A stretch of DNA of 64,000 bases from Streptomyces sp. Je 1-332 (lineage in GTDB: Bacteria; Actinomycetota; Actinomycetes; Streptomycetales; Streptomycetaceae). Each line of letters starts with the position of its first letter. Within the stretch, counting starts at the first letter, position 1. The notes below the pieces were generated by a model. That model was not told the origin of the DNA, did no database searches, and was given only the letters and a program-made list of their open reading frames with translations. The position numbers and the translations under genes are program-made. Below, one piece after another: positions 19,432 through 27,419 of the stretch. Where the stretch lies: assembly GCF_040730185.1 (NCBI RefSeq), contig NZ_CP160402.1:5766001-5830000 (forward strand), given 5' to 3'.

Positions 19432-21803
19432 GGCTCGCTCCCCAACCGCACAGTGCCCGCATCACCGTCCACGGTCAGTATGTCCCCGGTTCCGATCTGC
19501 GAGGTCGCGGTCCTGACTCCCATCACCGCCGGGATGCCGTACTCGCGCGCCACCACCGAGCCGTGGGACAGCGCGCCCCCGACGTCGGCGACCACGGCAC
19601 TGGCCCGGGTCAGGAGCGGCGCCCATGCCGGAGTCACCTGGCGGACGACGAGCACCTCACCCAACTCCAGTGCGTCCGCGTCCGCGAATTCGTGGATCAC
19701 CCGCGCCCGGCCCGTGTAGCTGCCCGGGCTCACCGCTGATCCGCTGAGCCCGTCACCCTTGTTCTCGCCCCGCTCGGCCCCGAACAGCGCCAAGGAGGTG
19801 ATGTCGGATCCGAAGAGCATGATCCGCGCGTCGGCGGGGACCACATCGGGCGGATTGAGCCGCCGCTGCCACTGGCGTCGCAGTCGGCGCTCACGCACCA
19901 GGTCGCGCCACCGCGCGTCGCCCGCGTCGGCGTGCACCCAGCCGCTCAGCTCTGGCCCGGTCAGGTAGAACACGTCGTCGTCGACGTCCAGCAGGTCGGC
20001 GCGGACCAGCCGGCGGCCGAGTTCGAGATATCCGGCCCGCATGAACGGCCAGCCGAGCGTGAAGTGGTGCAGGGCTTCGTCCCGTACTCCGCTCCAGTGG
20101 TTCGCCCAGCGGTGGATCCCGCGCCGAAGTCGGCCCAGAGGGCCGTGTCCCAGGCGGGGGGCCGGGGCGGGGTCAGGGCCCAGTGCCGGTGCCAGGGAGC
20201 TTGGTTCGCCGCTGTCGCGGCGGCCGACGATCAACGATCGAAGCATCGAAGGATCGTCGATCGCGGTGGGTTCGGCCGTGTCGAGGCTGTACACCAGGTG
20301 GCCGAAGCGTCCCAGGTACTCCTGCAGCAGTTGTTCCTGGTCCTCCAAGGTGGCCGCGGCGACCCCGTCCAGGGCACGGTCGGCCTGGTGGGCGAGCCGG
20401 TCGTCACCCACGAGCAGGGACCCGGGCGTGAGCCCGGCTGTGCGCCGCCCGCCGCGCGCCAAGACCATCCCCAGCAGCCACTCGCTGGTGTTCCAGTGCC
20501 AGGCGAGGCCGCCGATCACCGCCCAGTAGCGGGCACTCAGGTCCTCAACCGCCCTTATTCGACGCAGCACTTCGGCCGACGTCAGGTCCTCGAGAGGCGC
20601 GTCCCGTGCCCGCTCCAGGCCCGCCTGGAGCGCGGGCAGTATGTCGTGCCGCCAGCGCCGCTCCACCGGTGAGAGGTGGAAGGCGAACCAGCGCGCGGTG
20701 AGCCGCAGGGTGCGCAGCGGATGCTCGGAGAGGGGGAAGTCGAAGCGCAGATAGGCGAACCCGTTCACGGTCCCGTGCATGGGCTCCGGGACGAGCGGGC
20801 TACGCGCGCGCAGTCTGCGTGGACCGCCCCAGTTCGTCGCCCACCGGTCGATGAGCGAGGGGAACAGCGTCGTGGCGAAGAGGGGGGAGAGGGGATCGGA
20901 GAGCCACGAGTCGCAGATACTCATCCGGGCCCACCGTGCCCCGGGCACTTCGCTCGCCCAGTCGCCGAACTGCGTCGGCTGCGGGACGGCTGCGGTGATC
21001 GGGCGGGCCTGCAACAGGTGCAGCCCGGTGTCGTCCAGCGCCCATTCGATGTCCTGCGGTCCGCCCAGCGCCCGCTCCACGGCCAGCGCTGTGCGTACCA
21101 GGGAGCGGAGAGGGCCCTCGCTTCCCTCCGTCTCGCCCATCCGTTCCCCGAACGCGGTCGTGAACACGGGCGCGTGCGGTTCCTTGCGGGAGAACACCGC
21201 GCGGTTCGGCTCCACGGTTCCGTCCACGAGCTGATCACCGAGGCCCTCGACCGCCTCCACGAGCACCAGATGGTCGTCGTCCGCGACAGGGGCCTCTGCG
21301 GTGAACGCCACCCCGGCCCACCGGGGAGCCACCATCGCCTGGACCACGACAGCCATCGCCGGGGCCCCCTGGGCAAGGCCGATCCGGTCCCGGTAGACCC
21401 CGGAGGCGGCGGAGTGCCGGGACCGCTGGCAGCGGCCGACCGCCGCCAGCAGCTCGTCGAAGGTGCGGACGCCGAGCACGCTCTCGTACTGGCCGGCGGC
21501 ACTGCCGGCCACACCGTCCTCGTTGGTGGCCGACGACCGTACGGCGACGCCGTGAGGGGAGGGCAGGGCCTCCCAACAGGCCCTCACCTGGGCGACGGTC
21601 TCGTCGCGCAGTCCCGACTCGCCGGTGTTCTCCCCGCCTGCCTCCAGGCCCGCCGTGGCGGTGAAGACATCCACCGGGAGGCAGAACCCCGGAGGTACGG
21701 GAAATCCCGCTGCTACCAGTCGGCCCAGCCCCTTGGCCTTGCCCCCCACCCGTTCGACGGGCAGGTCCGCGGCCTCGGCCAGGCTCACGACACCCTCAGC
21801 CAT
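19428..21803 (-). CDS. PEP-synthase-like ATP-grasp/phosphohistidine phosphotransferase
   Basis: 791 residues. N-terminal ATP-grasp domain of the PPDK/PEP-synthase type ('VGGKAKGLGRLVAAGFPVPPG', 'VAVRSSATNEDG', 'QARPITA' at its end). A middle region of about 400 residues matches no family I know. A C-terminal swivelling phosphohistidine domain follows ('ADVGGALSHGSVVAREYGIP', His about residue 747). The PEP/pyruvate-binding barrel of PPDK is absent. This three-part layout resembles rifampin phosphotransferase, which moves the beta-phosphate of ATP via the His to a hydroxyl of a natural product. I infer phosphorylation of a pathway intermediate. The start overlaps the end of the upstream Rieske gene by 8 bases. 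Confidence 0.88.
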   Translation of the reverse strand: MAEGVVSLAEAADLPVERVGGKAKGLGRLVAAGFPVPPGFCLPVDVFTATAGLEAGGENTGESGLRDETVAQVRACWEALPSPHGVAVRSSATNEDGVAGSAAGQYESVLGVRTFDELLAAVGRCQRSRHSAASGVYRDRIGLAQGAPAMAVVVQAMVAPRWAGVAFTAEAPVADDDHLVLVEAVEGLGDQLVDGTVEPNRAVFSRKEPHAPVFTTAFGERMGETEGSEGPLRSLVRTALAVERALGGPQDIEWALDDTGLHLLQARPITAAVPQPTQFGDWASEVPGARWARMSICDSWLSDPLSPLFATTLFPSLIDRWATNWGGPRRLRARSPLVPEPMHGTVNGFAYLRFDFPLSEHPLRTLRLTARWFAFHLSPVERRWRHDILPALQAGLERARDAPLEDLTSAEVLRRIRAVEDLSARYWAVIGGLAWHWNTSEWLLGMVLARGGRRTAGLTPGSLLVGDDRLAHQADRALDGVAAATLEDQEQLLQEYLGRFGHLVYSLDTAEPTAIDDPSMLRSLIVGRRDSGEPSSLAPALGPDPAPAPRLGHGPLGRLRRGIHRWANHWSGVRDEALHHFTLGWPFMRAGYLELGRRLVRADLLDVDDDVFYLTGPELSGWVHADAGDARWRDLVRERRLRRQWQRRLNPPDVVPADARIMLFGSDITSLALFGAERGENKGDGLSGSAVSPGSYTGRARVIHEFADADALELGEVLVVRQVTPAWAPLLTRASAVVADVGGALSHGSVVAREYGIPAVMGVRTATSQIGTGDILTVDGDAGTVRLGSEP

Positions 21804-22848
21804 GCTCTGCCACCTCCACCCACTGCTGATAGAAACGCCGGAATCGCCGCACGGCCTCGTCACCGGGCACATAGATGCCGTGCCGGTCCCCCGGCAGCAA
21901 GGTGTCGAAGATCGGGAGGTCCTGGCGGGCGGCCACCTGCACCTCCGCACGGTGGACGAGCGCGCGCAGCCACCCCAGGGCCCCCGCCCCGTCGGGGTCG
22001 ACGACGGCGTTGATGTGCTGAATGCTGTGGTGTTCCCCGATCGGGGTGACGGCGAGGATCATCCGGTACAGGCGTCGGCCGTCTGCGTAGTACTCGATCT
22101 CCTGGCAGCTTGCCCAGCCGCGCATCCGCAGGGTGAACTCACCCGCGTTGAGCCCGAACGCGTTCGATACGGTGCCCAACGCGCCCCGGTATGAGGGCCA
22201 GGTCAGGGTCGCGTCGCAGCGTGGTTCCGGTTTGTCGTCCGGTGCACCGTCACCGACCGTTTCCTCGCCCGCTTCCTGGAACGCGATCCGGGCCTTCCCG
22301 GCCACCGTCAGGCCGTGCAAGGCCACCAAGTGGTCGGGGTCGTAGGTGTTCTCCAGGATCCGTCGGGTGGTGGCCCGGGTCGGGTCGGCCAGCCGGAATC
22401 TCCGGATGCCAGGAATCTGCCGCGCTTCGAGGTCGCGAAGGTCCGGTGGCTCGTAACGGGGGGCCCCGTTGCCGTACCACGCCCACACGTAACCCGAGCA
22501 TTCGCGGGTGGGCAGCGCGGTGACGGCGGCTCGCGCCGGGGGACGCTGCCCCGGCACGAAGACACATGCTCCGGACTCGTCGAACCGCCAGCGGTGGAAG
22601 GGGCATTCGAGCGTGCCGTCGACCACCTTGCCGCCGTGCAGCGCGGCCCCCGCGTGAGGGCAGGTCGCGCTCTGTACGTGGGCACGGCCGTCAGCGCCGC
22701 GCCAGCCCACGTAGGAGGCGCCGAAGAGGGTGATCCGGCGAGGCCGCCGCCGCAACTCCTCGGAGGGCAGCGCGACATACCAGCCCGAGGCGAGGTTCGT
22801 GGTCGGCCTCGCGGACGCAGCGATCCGCTCAGACGTACTGCGCCTCAT
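21796..22848 (-). CDS. Rieske non-haem iron oxygenase A
   Basis: 350 residues with a strong GGAGGAGG ribosome site. N-terminal Rieske [2Fe-2S] domain: 'CPHAGAALHGG' and, about 20 residues on, 'CPFHRWRF' give the C-X-H...C-X2-H ligands. The catalytic domain has the mononuclear iron motif 'DPDHLVALHG' (D-X2-H-X4-H). The C-terminal 'RRFRRFYQQW' motif is shared with its two neighbours. Family members hydroxylate, desaturate or demethylate with O2 and electrons from a separate reductase; none is encoded nearby. It is most like the VanA/KshA-type single-component alpha subunits. The substrate is presumed to be the cluster terpenoid. Confidence 0.9.
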   Translation of the reverse strand: MRRSTSERIAASARPTTNLASGWYVALPSEELRRRPRRITLFGASYVGWRGADGRAHVQSATCPHAGAALHGGKVVDGTLECPFHRWRFDESGACVFVPGQRPPARAAVTALPTRECSGYVWAWYGNGAPRYEPPDLRDLEARQIPGIRRFRLADPTRATTRRILENTYDPDHLVALHGLTVAGKARIAFQEAGEETVGDGAPDDKPEPRCDATLTWPSYRGALGTVSNAFGLNAGEFTLRMRGWASCQEIEYYADGRRLYRMILAVTPIGEHHSIQHINAVVDPDGAGALGWLRALVHRAEVQVAARQDLPIFDTLLPGDRHGIYVPGDEAVRRFRRFYQQWVEVAEHG

Positions 22849-22903
22849 CCGGCCTCCTCCCGAACACTCCGCTGCCGTTCGTGCGCTGCCCTCGGTCGGT
22901 CTC

Positions 22904-23905
22904 TCACGTGTCCCCCCGCCCCGTCCAACGGCGATGGAACTGGCGGAATCGCAGCACTCCCTCGTCGTCGGCGGTGTTGATCGAACCGTCGGTTTCCTCG
23001 GCGTCCCGGTAGATGCGCAGATCCGCCCGGGTCCCCCACCAGTGCTGGAGCCGGTACCCCCAGAAGACCGGGGAAGAGCCGAGCAGACCACCGGCGCGCG
23101 GTACGACGGTCCAGCCGTGCATCGTGGTCCGCCCCTGCGCCACCGGTGTCACGGCGAGCAGCTCGTGTGCCACCGGGCGGTCGTTCAGCTCGAAGGTGAG
23201 GACCTGGTAGGAGGGCGTCGAACGCAGGTGCAGACACAGTCGGCCCAGACCGCCCGGCCGCCGGTCCAGCGGAGCCGGCAGGGTGATCGCGTCCGTGGTG
23301 ATGCGCGCGGCGATCGTGTGCGGTTCCTTTTCGGCGTCCCAGGTGAGCCGCAGACCGTCGGCGATCCCGTGGACCACAGGAAAGTGCGGTACGTCGAATC
23401 CGTTTTCCAGCACCCGGCGTGCCGGTGCGGGGGTGTCGAAGGCGAACCGGTAGCGCCGGTGGGCCGGTGAGTTCCTGTCCAGATGGGGGAAGTCCGGCGG
23501 CGGGTACTCGGCTTCCGGCGAGCCCACCCAGGTCCAGACGTAGCCGAGCCCTTCCCAGGAGGGATGGACCCGGGCCGAGGCACCCTTGGGCACCCTCCGG
23601 GTGGCGGGGGCGGCCACGCACATCCCGTCACTGTCGAACCGCCAGTGGTGGAACGTGCACCGCAGCTCTCCGTCCACCACCCGGCCCAACTCCAGAGCGG
23701 CCCCCTGATGGGGACAGAAGCGGTCCATCACGACGGCCGCGCCGTCTCCCGCGCGCCAGAGCACCACCTCCCGCCCGGCCACCACGGCGGCCCTGGGCCG
23801 CCGCCCCACGCGGCTGGAACGCCCCGCCACATACCAACCGCGCGCCAGATCGCGGGGCGGTTCGAGATCGAGGGGAGGCTGCCCTCGTACCGGCGCGAGA
23901 CTCAT
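22904..23905 (-). CDS. Rieske non-haem iron oxygenase B
   Basis: 333 residues. Rieske ligands in 'CPHQGAALELG' and 'CTFHHWRF', mononuclear iron motif 'DVPHFPVVHG', and the shared C-terminal 'LRFRQFHRRW'. Its ATG overlaps the stop of oxygenase C (ATGA), and a 55-base gap separates it from oxygenase A. The sequence clearly differs from A and C outside the motifs, so the three are probably not recent duplicates and may act at different positions or steps. Confidence 0.9.
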   Translation of the reverse strand: MSLAPVRGQPPLDLEPPRDLARGWYVAGRSSRVGRRPRAAVVAGREVVLWRAGDGAAVVMDRFCPHQGAALELGRVVDGELRCTFHHWRFDSDGMCVAAPATRRVPKGASARVHPSWEGLGYVWTWVGSPEAEYPPPDFPHLDRNSPAHRRYRFAFDTPAPARRVLENGFDVPHFPVVHGIADGLRLTWDAEKEPHTIAARITTDAITLPAPLDRRPGGLGRLCLHLRSTPSYQVLTFELNDRPVAHELLAVTPVAQGRTTMHGWTVVPRAGGLLGSSPVFWGYRLQHWWGTRADLRIYRDAEETDGSINTADDEGVLRFRQFHRRWTGRGDT

Positions 23906-25011
23906 CGGCCGACCTTTCCGTCTCCCGCGGCGCGGTCGACCCATGACTGGTAGTAGCGACGGAACCGGAGCAACCCGTTGTCGTAGCGCACGTAGACCGT
24001 GGGCTGGGCGTTGCGGGTGGAGTCGTAGACGGGTACGTCCTGGAAGGTGCCCGCGCGGTTCTGGACCCAGAACAGGACGTAGTTGAAGAGGGTGCGGTAC
24101 CAGCGTCCGGTGCGGCGCACCCCCGCCCAGCCGACCTGGCGGGTGACCCGGTCGCCCTCGGGGACGATGCCCATGATCACCTTGTAGACCTCGGTGCCGT
24201 CCACGTACGCCGTGAAGCGCTGGCCGCCCGGCCACCCGTCGACCAGCAGCTGCATGTGGCGGCCCATCGCGAACGTGGAGACGACACCGGTCACCCAGCC
24301 CAGAGGTGAGCGGCGTAGCGGCGGCCGCCACGGCCGGCCGGAGAACCAGACGCCGAACCAGGCGTCGTCCCGTGTCAGCGGCGGGCCGTTGTCCGCGGCC
24401 TCGGACTGTTCGGCCAGCACACGGAACTCCACCCCGTCCAGAGACAGTCCGTGCAGAGCGCTGAAGTGCTGGTGGTCGACCGCGTTCTCCAGCAGCTGGC
24501 GGATCGTCCCGGTGGTCGCGTCGTCGTAGTAGAAGCCGAGGTAGCGACGGGGCCTGTCGGTCAGCGCCGGGAACTCCGGGAGTTCGAAGAGGGGTTCGGC
24601 GGTGCCGTACCAGACCCAGATGAACCCGTACGCCTCGCGGGTGGGGTAGGACCGGGTCCGGGCCGTCGTCGGGATGCGTGAGAGACCGGGGATGGCGGAG
24701 CAGACCCCGTCCCCGTCGAACCGCCAGTGGTGGAAGGGGCAGCGCAGTTCGCCTTTGACGACGTCCCCGAGGCCCAGGTTGGCGCCCTGGTGCGGGCAGT
24801 GCGCGGCCACGCAGCGCGCCGCTCCCTTCCGGTCGCGCCACAGCACGACCTCGCGCCCGAACAACCGCACCCGGTGCGGCCCCTTGCCCAGCTGGGAGCT
24901 CTTGATCGCGGCATACCAGGACGCGGCGATGTTCGCCCCGGCGGGATTCGGCGGAGCAGCCGAGGCGGGGACGGTGTGCACGTCCTCCTGGGAGCCGTCC
25001 GCGCCGATCAT
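23902..25011 (-). CDS. Rieske non-haem iron oxygenase C
   Basis: 369 residues. Rieske ligands in 'CPHQGANLGLG' and 'CPFHHWRF', mononuclear iron motif 'DHQHFSALHG', and C-terminal 'LRFRRYYQSW'. The first 30 residues are Ala/Pro-rich and look like a linker. The ATG overlaps the stop of the polyprenyl synthase gene (ATGA), so synthesis of the precursor and its oxidation are translationally coupled. A second in-frame start at 25161 would lie inside the synthase gene and is unlikely. Confidence 0.9.
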   Translation of the reverse strand: MIGADGSQEDVHTVPASAAPPNPAGANIAASWYAAIKSSQLGKGPHRVRLFGREVVLWRDRKGAARCVAAHCPHQGANLGLGDVVKGELRCPFHHWRFDGDGVCSAIPGLSRIPTTARTRSYPTREAYGFIWVWYGTAEPLFELPEFPALTDRPRRYLGFYYDDATTGTIRQLLENAVDHQHFSALHGLSLDGVEFRVLAEQSEAADNGPPLTRDDAWFGVWFSGRPWRPPLRRSPLGWVTGVVSTFAMGRHMQLLVDGWPGGQRFTAYVDGTEVYKVIMGIVPEGDRVTRQVGWAGVRRTGRWYRTLFNYVLFWVQNRAGTFQDVPVYDSTRNAQPTVYVRYDNGLLRFRRYYQSWVDRAAGDGKVGR

Positions 25012-25925
25012 GCCGCCGCCCGGCCGTGAACCACCTGCGCCGCCCAGCGAAGCATCGCCGCGCGCTCGCCGAACCCGTCGAGCTCCGCCACTGCCTGCGT
25101 GATCAGTCCGCGCACCCGCTCGCGTGCCGCCTCCACCCCCACCAGCCGGGGATACGTCCACTTGCCCGCGGCCCGGTCCTGGCCGACTTCCTTGCCGAAT
25201 TCGTCGAAACTCGATGTCTCGTCGAGAATGTCGTCGACGATCTGATAGGCGAGTCCGAGGTTTCGCGCATATGTGGTGAGGTGGGCTATGTCGTCCTTCG
25301 ACGCCCCTCCCCAGATCGCCCCGGTGACCACGGACGCCTCGATGAGCGCGCCGGTCTTCTTGATGTGCATCTCCTCCACGGTCAACGGGTCGACATGGTC
25401 GCGGCCCTGGGAGTGGAGATCGATCGCCTGACCGCCGGACAGCCCGGACGGGCCGACCACCTCGATCAGTTTGGCCATGACGCTCAGCAGTCTTTCCGGA
25501 TGCGGCGAGTCGGAGTTCTGGAGAATGAACTCCAGTGCGTAGGCGAGCAGCGCGTCGCCCGCCAGGAGCGCCATACCCTCACCGAACACCCGGTGGTTGG
25601 AAGGGCTGCCGCGGCGGAAGTCGTCGTCGTCCATGGCCGGCAGGTCGTCATGGATGAGCGAAGCCGTATGCAGCATTTCCAGGCCGCAGGCGGTGGGAAG
25701 CGCGACCGAGACGTCGGAGTCGAATATCTGGTAGGTCAACAGACACAGAGTCGGACGGATGCGCTTTCCATCCGCCAGCAGCGAATAGGCCATGGCCTCG
25801 CGCAGCCGAGGCGGCTCCACCGGGTCGATGGAGGAGCGCAGTCTTTCGTTGACCTGGCGACGGAACTCTTCCATCGGAACCGGAAAGTCTGTTTCTGCTT
25901 GGGTGTTGTCAATCGCGAAAGACAC
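25008..25925 (-). CDS. Polyprenyl diphosphate synthase, probably GGPP synthase
   Basis: 305 residues. Condenses IPP with allylic diphosphates. First Asp-rich motif 'DDLPAMD' at 93-99, second 'DDILDE' at 231-236, IPP-binding 'GKRIRP' at 53-58 and 'KKTG' near 189-192, all intact. Residues just before the first motif are small (Ala/Ser at positions -5 and -4), which favours a C20 product over C15; product length still needs testing. It begins a minus-strand operon of seven genes. It supplies the precursor for the membrane cyclase encoded divergently. Confidence 0.93.
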   Translation of the reverse strand: MSFAIDNTQAETDFPVPMEEFRRQVNERLRSSIDPVEPPRLREAMAYSLLADGKRIRPTLCLLTYQIFDSDVSVALPTACGLEMLHTASLIHDDLPAMDDDDFRRGSPSNHRVFGEGMALLAGDALLAYALEFILQNSDSPHPERLLSVMAKLIEVVGPSGLSGGQAIDLHSQGRDHVDPLTVEEMHIKKTGALIEASVVTGAIWGGASKDDIAHLTTYARNLGLAYQIVDDILDETSSFDEFGKEVGQDRAAGKWTYPRLVGVEAARERVRGLITQAVAELDGFGERAAMLRWAAQVVHGRAAA

Positions 25926-26144
25926 GAACGTTCACTCTCCCCGTGGATACGCCGAACGGGCCATCGAGCACATGGGGACGGCGATGGCGCCGATTCGCGG
26001 CGACGAATTAGAGACTGACGGCGGGTTCCAGGCGCCCATCGCATTCATCCGGGCTGCGGAAGTGCTGCGTTCGGTTCGCCAGGGCCTTCGTGCGGAGACT
26101 GCAGAGATGACGACAGGTGGATCGCGGTGCGTCAGTGGATCCGG

Positions 26145-27173
26145 TCAGATCGTCCGTACCCGCGCGTCCGCGCCGGGCATCGTCGTGGACAGCGGGCTGC
26201 CGGCCACGCTCATGCGCTTCAGCCAGCGGTCCGTACCGTCGAACCGCGGTGAGAACGCCCGACGGCCGTGCACGGCGCGGTAGTTGTCCACGATCAGCAC
26301 GTCGCCCCGGCCGACGACCACGTCCTGCTGGGCGCGAGTGAGCTCGTCGACGATCGCCTCCAGTGCCTCGGCGGCCTCGCCGTCGTCGGCCACGGCGGTT
26401 GTGTACGGTGCGTCGATCCGCAGACTGGGGGAGTCGGGGTCACCGAAGAGGATGGCGGCCGGCTCCGGGTTCTCGTACATCTCGCGCGCACGCCGGAGCA
26501 TTTCGCTGTCCGGGGCGAACCTGGCCAGTTGACGCAGGTGCTCCAGGTCGGGGCGGATGAGGAAGCGTCGCTCGTGGAGCACGGACCGGTGGTGCTCGGT
26601 CAGCCGCACGTCGTTGACCGTGCCGATCGTGGTCGGCACCCGGTCGGGGTTCCTGATGCCCAGGAGCGCCAGATAGCGGCATCTGTCCTGGTGGAAGCCG
26701 TCCTCGGTGTGCCAGTCCAGAGCGACTGAACCATGGCCGCTCTGCTCCTCGCGGTCGCTCTCGACCGGTACGAGGTTCTGCACCATCCGACCGCGCTGGA
26801 TGGTCGGCCAGGCGAAGACCTCGCCCAGACTGGCGGCCAGCAGGGCCAGCTGCGCCTCCTCGAGTGCCTGGCTTCCGGAGTCGAGGGCTTCCTGCCAGGA
26901 AAGCGGTGTGGGCCCGCACCGGTCAGGGTCGACGCGCACCCCTGTGATGCGCAGTGCGCACAGCGAGGAGGAGTCCTTGAATTCATTCAGTACCGAGCGA
27001 ATCGACGTCGGTATTCGATGAATGTGTTCTTCCAGGCCTTCATAGAAAAAGTGCTTCGAGGGAGGCCCCTGAGCGGCCACAGCTGTCTGGGCCGCCGCGC
27101 ACAAAGCATCGGCCTCTCCCGCCGACAGAACGCATCCCAGAACAGACGGAGAGTGCCCTAATAAGACGTCCAT
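26145..27173 (-). CDS. Fe(II)/2-oxoglutarate oxygenase, clavaminate synthase-like
   Basis: 342 residues. Iron ligands H155-X-E157 ('DWHTEDGFH') and H302 ('YRAVHGRRAF'), with R320 placed to bind 2-oxoglutarate. 'RMVQNLVPV' and 'LLGIRNPD' are typical of the clavaminate synthase/VioC/AsnO group, many of which hydroxylate free or carrier-bound amino acids. Codons 4 and 5 are both TTA, the codon read by the bldA tRNA, so translation probably waits for development. It has the same orientation as the polyprenyl synthase operon, 219 bases upstream of it. Its start faces the divergent cyclase operon. An amino-acid-hydroxylase ancestry is unexpected in a terpenoid cluster. Confidence 0.88.
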   Translation of the reverse strand: MDVLLGHSPSVLGCVLSAGEADALCAAAQTAVAAQGPPSKHFFYEGLEEHIHRIPTSIRSVLNEFKDSSSLCALRITGVRVDPDRCGPTPLSWQEALDSGSQALEEAQLALLAASLGEVFAWPTIQRGRMVQNLVPVESDREEQSGHGSVALDWHTEDGFHQDRCRYLALLGIRNPDRVPTTIGTVNDVRLTEHHRSVLHERRFLIRPDLEHLRQLARFAPDSEMLRRAREMYENPEPAAILFGDPDSPSLRIDAPYTTAVADDGEAAEALEAIVDELTRAQQDVVVGRGDVLIVDNYRAVHGRRAFSPRFDGTDRWLKRMSVAGSPLSTTMPGADARVRTI

Positions 27174-27419
27174 TGCGAGTCCCCCGTGGTTGGTCGGACA
27201 AGATCGAAGCCGCGAAGAGCAGTGGCGGCGGCGTTCGTAGCAAATGAAGCGAATCCGTACTTCATGTCTTGCGAGCAAGCCTGGACGGTGCGGATCATGA
27301 TGGTACACCATGTTCATCACCCGTTCAGGTGAAGATCTACTGAACGGGCCTCCCTGGCAACCTAGTTGAGCGTCCACGGGTCTGACGCACTGTGCGGGGC
27401 TCGGCTCTAGGAGACTGGA
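27174..27419. promoter_or_regulatory. Divergent promoter region with inverted repeats
   Basis: The 246 bases between the oxygenase and cyclase operons are less GC-rich than the flanking genes. They contain a perfect 8-bp inverted repeat, CCCGTTCA (27320-27327) and TGAACGGG (27341-27348), and a smaller one, ATGGT-AC-ACCAT (27300-27311). Either could be an operator controlling both arms. No regulator gene lies within the cluster, so the binding protein would come from elsewhere. Confidence 0.6.

Noticed and set aside
25926..26144. Plus-strand frame through 25792-26283 between the polyprenyl synthase and the Fe/2OG oxygenase
   Set aside because: It is open by chance, antisense to both neighbouring genes, and lacks a ribosome site; I treat the gap as promoter region for the synthase operon.
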